A stretch of 64,000 nt of DNA, taken from assembly GCF_000739085.1 (NCBI RefSeq), contig NZ_CP009110.1, positions 5,766,001-5,830,000 of the forward strand, written 5' to 3'. This document shows, piece by piece, positions 60,100 to 64,000 of this stretch. The translations under genes were made by a program, and so were the position numbers. The notes under the pieces were generated by a model that ran no database searches, was not told the origin of the DNA, and was given only the letters and a program-made list of their open reading frames with translations. Origin of the DNA: Amycolatopsis methanolica 239 (GTDB lineage Bacteria; Actinomycetota; Actinomycetes; Mycobacteriales; Pseudonocardiaceae). Positions within the stretch are counted from its first letter, which is position 1. Every line of letters begins with the position of its first letter.

Positions 60100-62301
60100 G
60101 TGGCCGCAGAGGCCGCTCCCCTGCCACTCTGGGAGGCGATGATCAGCCCAGCGACCTTCACCGACCACCCGCCACCCGGGCCGGGCGCTACACCGGCGCC
60201 CCGGGTGCACCGCCGCCTGGCCACCTCCGCCTGGCTGCTGGTGCTGTCGCTGGCCGTCGTCACCTTCGGGTTCGTCGCGTCGCGGCCGGCCTCCCCGCCG
60301 GACACCGGGCCGCCCACCGGCGGCGCGCTGGCCGCCCAGCAGGCCATCGATGCGCTCGTCCACCCAGGCCCGCAGGCGACCGCGCTCGACCTCCTGCCTG
60401 CCGACTTCACCCAGGTCACCGGCGTCGTCCCCGGCCAGATGCAGGCGCGGGACGGCACGGTCCGCGCGGTGCACGTCGACGGCGGCTGCTCGACGCCGTG
60501 GGGCGACGACAATACGAAGTGGGACTACGCGGTCCCGTGCAAGGCGCACGACCTCGGCTACGACCTCCTCCGCTACGCCGCCGCGGTCGGCCACCCCCTC
60601 GGCCAGGACGTCCGCGAGGCGCTGGACCAGCGCCTGTCCGGCGACATGCACGCGGCCTGCGTCATCAACCCGGTCGACTCGCCGCGCACGTGCCGCGTCG
60701 TCGCGAGCCTCTACTCCGCCGGGCTCGTCGTGAACTCCTGGCACCAGCGCTGGGGCCCGCCGGTCGGCGACCCGATCGGGCCGCTGCTGGCCGGCGTCGC
60801 CGTGATCGGGTGCCTGCTGATCTTCCGGCTCCGCGGCTGGCTGCAGCACCGGCACGCCCGCGTCGCCACGCCCCCGCCACCGGCCGCCACGGCCCCGCCG
60901 GCGCCGCTGTCCCCGTGGGTGACGCTCGGCGTGGGCAGCCTGGTGCTGCTGATCCTCGGCGAATCGGCCATCGCGCTGGCCCGGTGGGCGGGCGTGGGCG
61001 CGGACTGGCTGTGGCCGCTCACCTGGCTGGCTCAACTCGCCCCGGTGTTCTTCTTCGCCGGCGGCCGCGCCAACGCGGCGGGCTGGCGCGCCACCAGGGA
61101 CAGTGGCGGCGGGTACCGCCAGTACCTCGCCCACCGGGCGAGCTGGCTGCTGCGCCCGGCCCTGATCTTCGTCGTGGTGGCGCTACTCGTCCCGCTGGCG
61201 CTGGAACTGCTCGGCATCCCCGAGGGCACGAACGCCGCGATCATGCGCATCGCGCTGCACCCGCTGTGGCTGCTGGGCATCTACCTGCTGACGGTGGTCG
61301 CCACCCCGCTCATGCTCGCCCTGCACCGGCGCGCCGCGGCGGCCTCGGTCGCGGGTTTGCTCGCCTTCGTCGTGCTGGCCGAGATGGCTGCGCGGGCCCT
61401 CGGCTCACCCATCCCGCGTTACCTGGCGGCGTTCGGTCTGGCCCTGCTCGCCCAGCAGGTCGCGTTCGGGCGGATCCGCACGTCCAACCGCCTGCTCCTG
61501 GTCGGCGTCGCGGCGGCGGGGGCCACCGGTCTCGCCCTGCTCACGACGGTCGGCGGGCTCAGCCGCGACCTGCTCGGCGCGCCGGGCGCGCCGCCCGCGT
61601 TGTCCGGCCCCACTCTGCCGGTCCTGCTGCTCGGCGCCACCCAGATCGGCCTGCTCGGCCTGGCCGCGAAACCGCTCGCCAGCCTGACCACCCGGTGCGC
61701 CGGCGCCGCCCGGCTGGCGATGCGCGCGCCGATGAGCCTGTACCTGGGCTTCCTCGCCGCCATGCTGCTCGTCGTCGCGCTGGTCTACCTGCCGGGCCAC
61801 CCGGCGGCGATCTTCGGCTGGCTCGGTGACCCCCGCACGTGGTTCGCGCTGGCGCTGCTGGCGGTCCCCGCGCTGATGGTCTTCTGGTGGTTCGAGCGCC
61901 ACCCGCGGGAGACGGCTGTCCCGGTCGCGGACCACCCGGGCTCCGGCGGCTGGCTCGCGCACGCGGCGACCATGCTCGGGATCGGGTTCGCCGTGGTCGG
62001 GCTGTTCGGGTTCGCGCTGACCCGGTTCGGCGGTGACGACGGCTCGATCCTGGGGCTGCCCGTCGACCCGATCCAGAACCTTATCCAGCTGCTGATCGGG
62101 GTATTCCTCCTGCACACGGTGCGGACAGGGCTCAGCGGCGCGCGCAGCACGTGGGTCGTCACAGGCTTCGCGTGCGTTCCGGCACTGCTGTCGGCGGCCG
62201 ATCCCGTGACGATGGCGGTGCACGGCGTGACGGCCCTGATCGCGCTGGCGGCAGTGGCCAGCACGCTCGTATCCACCAAGGCGGTGGTGCAAAACACGTA
62301 A
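60100..62301 (+). CDS. Prokaryotic phospholipase A2-like domain fused to polytopic membrane domain
   Basis: A 733-residue protein. After a first helix (about residues 43-60) comes a PLA2-like domain (about 80-215) with DGGCSTPWGDDNTKWDYAVP and CKAHDLGYDLLRYA (HD catalytic pair, Cys positions). Residues about 225-600 have many membrane segments resembling acyltransferase-3-type proteins. Residues about 610-730 end with LPVDPIQNLIQLLIGVFLLH, which recalls DUF4383. Each part is seen; the fused role, perhaps remodelling of membrane lipids, is inference. GTG 60100 has AGGGA upstream; ATG 60139 is an alternative start. Confidence 0.75.
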   Translation: MAAEAAPLPLWEAMISPATFTDHPPPGPGATPAPRVHRRLATSAWLLVLSLAVVTFGFVASRPASPPDTGPPTGGALAAQQAIDALVHPGPQATALDLLPADFTQVTGVVPGQMQARDGTVRAVHVDGGCSTPWGDDNTKWDYAVPCKAHDLGYDLLRYAAAVGHPLGQDVREALDQRLSGDMHAACVINPVDSPRTCRVVASLYSAGLVVNSWHQRWGPPVGDPIGPLLAGVAVIGCLLIFRLRGWLQHRHARVATPPPPAATAPPAPLSPWVTLGVGSLVLLILGESAIALARWAGVGADWLWPLTWLAQLAPVFFFAGGRANAAGWRATRDSGGGYRQYLAHRASWLLRPALIFVVVALLVPLALELLGIPEGTNAAIMRIALHPLWLLGIYLLTVVATPLMLALHRRAAAASVAGLLAFVVLAEMAARALGSPIPRYLAAFGLALLAQQVAFGRIRTSNRLLLVGVAAAGATGLALLTTVGGLSRDLLGAPGAPPALSGPTLPVLLLGATQIGLLGLAAKPLASLTTRCAGAARLAMRAPMSLYLGFLAAMLLVVALVYLPGHPAAIFGWLGDPRTWFALALLAVPALMVFWWFERHPRETAVPVADHPGSGGWLAHAATMLGIGFAVVGLFGFALTRFGGDDGSILGLPVDPIQNLIQLLIGVFLLHTVRTGLSGARSTWVVTGFACVPALLSAADPVTMAVHGVTALIALAAVASTLVSTKAVVQNT

Positions 62302-62389
62302 CCGAGTGTTGTGAACCACTTCGCGTTGGCCGTATGCGACGCTACGGCCGAGTAGGTGAACGCTAACGGCGGTGAAAGGAGCACCTGGC

Positions 62390-64000
62390 GTGGACGACCC
62401 GCGGAACGATCGTGGGACCGGCCGGCCCGCACGGCCGCGGCAGCCGCGCCAGATCGACGCCCGCCACGAAGGCCCGGTCCGGCGCACGCCGTCCGACCGA
62501 GCCGGTCGCTCCTCCGCCGACCGCATCCCGCCCGACCGAGCCGGCCGGACCTCCGCCGACCGCGTCCCGGGCGACCGAACGGGCCGCACCCCGGCCGATC
62601 GCGCGGGCCGCACCTCCGCGGGGCGCCCGCCCGTCGACCGCGGAGGCAAACCGGCGGGCAACCGCACGTCGGCGGGCCGCCCACCGGCCGGCCGCGCCGT
62701 GGGAGGACCGGCGCCCCGCGACCGGGCCGCGCCCGCCCAGATCCGCCGCCGTCCGCCGCCGCCGCCGAGGCGCTCGTCGCGCCGGGGCGCGAAGGTCGCC
62801 GTGGGGCTGGTGTCCCTGCTGGTCATGAGCCTCACCGGCTACGCGTGGGCAGCGATGCAAGGCCTGGTCAACGGCCTCACCACCACGGACGTGATCGACG
62901 CGGACCAGCCCGCCGACGGGGCCCGCGACATCCTGCTGGTCGGCATGGACAGCCGCACCGACGCGCAGGGCAACCCGCTGCCGGAGGACCTCCTCGCCCA
63001 GCTCCGCGCCGGTGTCGCGGACGGCGAGGAGAACACCGACACGCTGATCATGGTCCACATCCCCAACGACGGCAGCAAAGCCGTCGCGGTCTCGCTGCCC
63101 CGCGACTCCTACGTCAACATCCCCGGCTTCGGCAAGCACAAGATCAACTCCGCGTACGCGCGCGCGAAGGCCGCGGAACGCCGGAAACTGCAGGATGAGG
63201 GCGAGACCGACGCCAAGTCCATCGAGGTGCAGTCCAACCAGGCCGGGGCCAAGACCCTCATCCAGACCGTCGAGCAGCTGACCGGCTCGACGATCGACAA
63301 CTACGCCTCGGTCAACCTGCTCGGCTTCTCCGAGATCACCAAGGCCATCGGCGGCGTGGACGTGTGTCTGAAGGAGAACGTCAACGACCCGTACTCGGGC
63401 GCGAAGTTCACCAAGGGCCAGCACACGATTTCCGGCGTCGAGGCGCTCGAGTTCGTCCGCCAGCGGCACGGTCTTCCGCGCGGCGATCTCGACCGGGTCG
63501 TGCGCCAGCAGGTCTTCATGGCCGGGATGGCGCGCAAGGTGCTGTCCGCGGGCACCCTCGCCGATCCGGGCAAGCTGAACAGCCTCACGGACGCGGTCAA
63601 GAAGTCCGTGGTGCTCAACCAGGGCTGGGACATCCTCGGGTTCGCCCAGCAGATGAAGGGGCTCACCGGCGGGCAGCTGGAGTTCCGCACCATCCCGGTG
63701 GTCAACATGGACTACAGCACCCCGGAAGACGGGCAGGCCATCCAGGTCGACCCCGGCCAGATCCGCGAGTTCGTCCAGGGCCTGACCGCCGCCCCGGCCC
63801 AGCCCGCCCCGCCCGCCGATACCGGCCCGGCGAACTCGGCGACCACTGTGGACGTCCGAAACGGAACCGGCCGCGAAGGTCTCGCTTCCACGGTCCTGCA
63901 GAGCCTGACCGGCAAGGGCTTCACCGGCGGCCAGACGTCGAACACCACGTCGCGCAAGTCGACCGTGGTCCGGTACCCGGCGGGCGGCCAGGAGGCGGCC
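62390..64000 (+). CDS. LytR-CpsA-Psr (LCP) cell-wall glycopolymer ligase, 3' end outside window
   Basis: The frame runs 537 codons to the window edge. Residues about 1-135 are basic and disordered with Arg-rich repeats (DRAGRSSADR, DRAGRTSADR, DRTGRTPADR, DRAGRTSAGR). A membrane anchor (about 137-158, KVAVGLVSLLVMSLTGYAWA) is followed by the LCP catalytic domain with ILLVGMDSRTD, VAVSLPRDSYVNIPGFGKHK, IGGVDVCLKE and EFVRQRHGLPRGDLDRVVRQ. A LytR_C domain begins at about 480 (VDVRNGTGREGLASTVLQ). LCP enzymes transfer glycopolymers from lipid carriers to peptidoglycan outside the cell. GTG 62390 follows AAAGGAG. Confidence 0.93.
   Translation, partial: MDDPRNDRGTGRPARPRQPRQIDARHEGPVRRTPSDRAGRSSADRIPPDRAGRTSADRVPGDRTGRTPADRAGRTSAGRPPVDRGGKPAGNRTSAGRPPAGRAVGGPAPRDRAAPAQIRRRPPPPPRRSSRRGAKVAVGLVSLLVMSLTGYAWAAMQGLVNGLTTTDVIDADQPADGARDILLVGMDSRTDAQGNPLPEDLLAQLRAGVADGEENTDTLIMVHIPNDGSKAVAVSLPRDSYVNIPGFGKHKINSAYARAKAAERRKLQDEGETDAKSIEVQSNQAGAKTLIQTVEQLTGSTIDNYASVNLLGFSEITKAIGGVDVCLKENVNDPYSGAKFTKGQHTISGVEALEFVRQRHGLPRGDLDRVVRQQVFMAGMARKVLSAGTLADPGKLNSLTDAVKKSVVLNQGWDILGFAQQMKGLTGGQLEFRTIPVVNMDYSTPEDGQAIQVDPGQIREFVQGLTAAPAQPAPPADTGPANSATTVDVRNGTGREGLASTVLQSLTGKGFTGGQTSNTTSRKSTVVRYPAGGQEAA

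Noticed and set aside
1-64000. tRNA, rRNA or prophage genes
   Set aside because: No cloverleaf, rRNA segment, integrase or phage structural gene was seen in either strand.

Overview
The window is high-GC DNA with actinobacterial gene styles (many GTG starts, 1 to 10 bp gene overlaps, FbiC for coenzyme F420, ANTAR, DUF4383 and LytR-CpsA-Psr families, and a maleylpyruvate-isomerase-fold protein of the type that uses mycothiol). It looks like a chromosomal segment of a Pseudonocardiaceae member, most likely Amycolatopsis or a close relative. That assignment rests on gene content and family style, not on a search. No rRNA, tRNA, CRISPR array or intact insertion sequence was seen.

Layout. 1-10.4 kb is a partner-switching and stressosome block: a giant PAS/GAF/kinase/receiver/SpoIIE protein cut by the window edge, three STAS antagonists, a tightly overlapped rsbR-rsbS-rsbT-rsbT/X-rsbU-like operon and an RsbW-like kinase. 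No sigma factor gene is in view. 10.4-17.8 kb has redox and NAD enzymes, a TetR regulator and a run of four damaged genes. 17.8-21 kb has a cupin, a GAF-ANTAR regulator with a long structured leader, an acetyltransferase and an FUSC exporter. 21-25.3 kb is a heptose and glycosyltransferase group. 25.3-36.5 kb is mixed, with a MarR/DinB pair, a TetR gene next to a 46-bp operator-like palindrome and a ruined FAD monooxygenase, a ruined erythromycin esterase and a site-2 protease. 36.5-46 kb holds a GH13 glucosidase, a Cys-rich metal-binding protein, recQ, a full-length but catalytically altered IS1634-type transposase, and fbiC. 46-51 kb has a DevS/DevR-like two-component pair. 51.3-52 kb is repeat-rich and non-coding. 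52-64 kb has kynureninase, an acyl-CoA synthetase, an SDR, an MFS carrier, a three-copy 73-bp repeat carrying miniature reading frames, a GGDEF cyclase, a membrane phospholipase fusion and an LCP cell-wall ligase (cut by the edge).

The most unusual signals are these. (1) Three 73-bp-spaced repeats at 57.65-57.82 kb each carry a Shine-Dalgarno-like sequence and a six-codon frame ending in DRDF. (2) The transposase at 41.7-43.3 kb keeps a full open frame while its DDE and YREK signature residues are replaced. (3) A 21-bp-arm inverted repeat lies at 29.93 kb. (4) There is a high density of damaged genes (seven), several with large internal deletions as well as single-base indels. The single-base indels lie mostly in homopolymer or G+C-rich runs, so base-calling error must be excluded for some of them.
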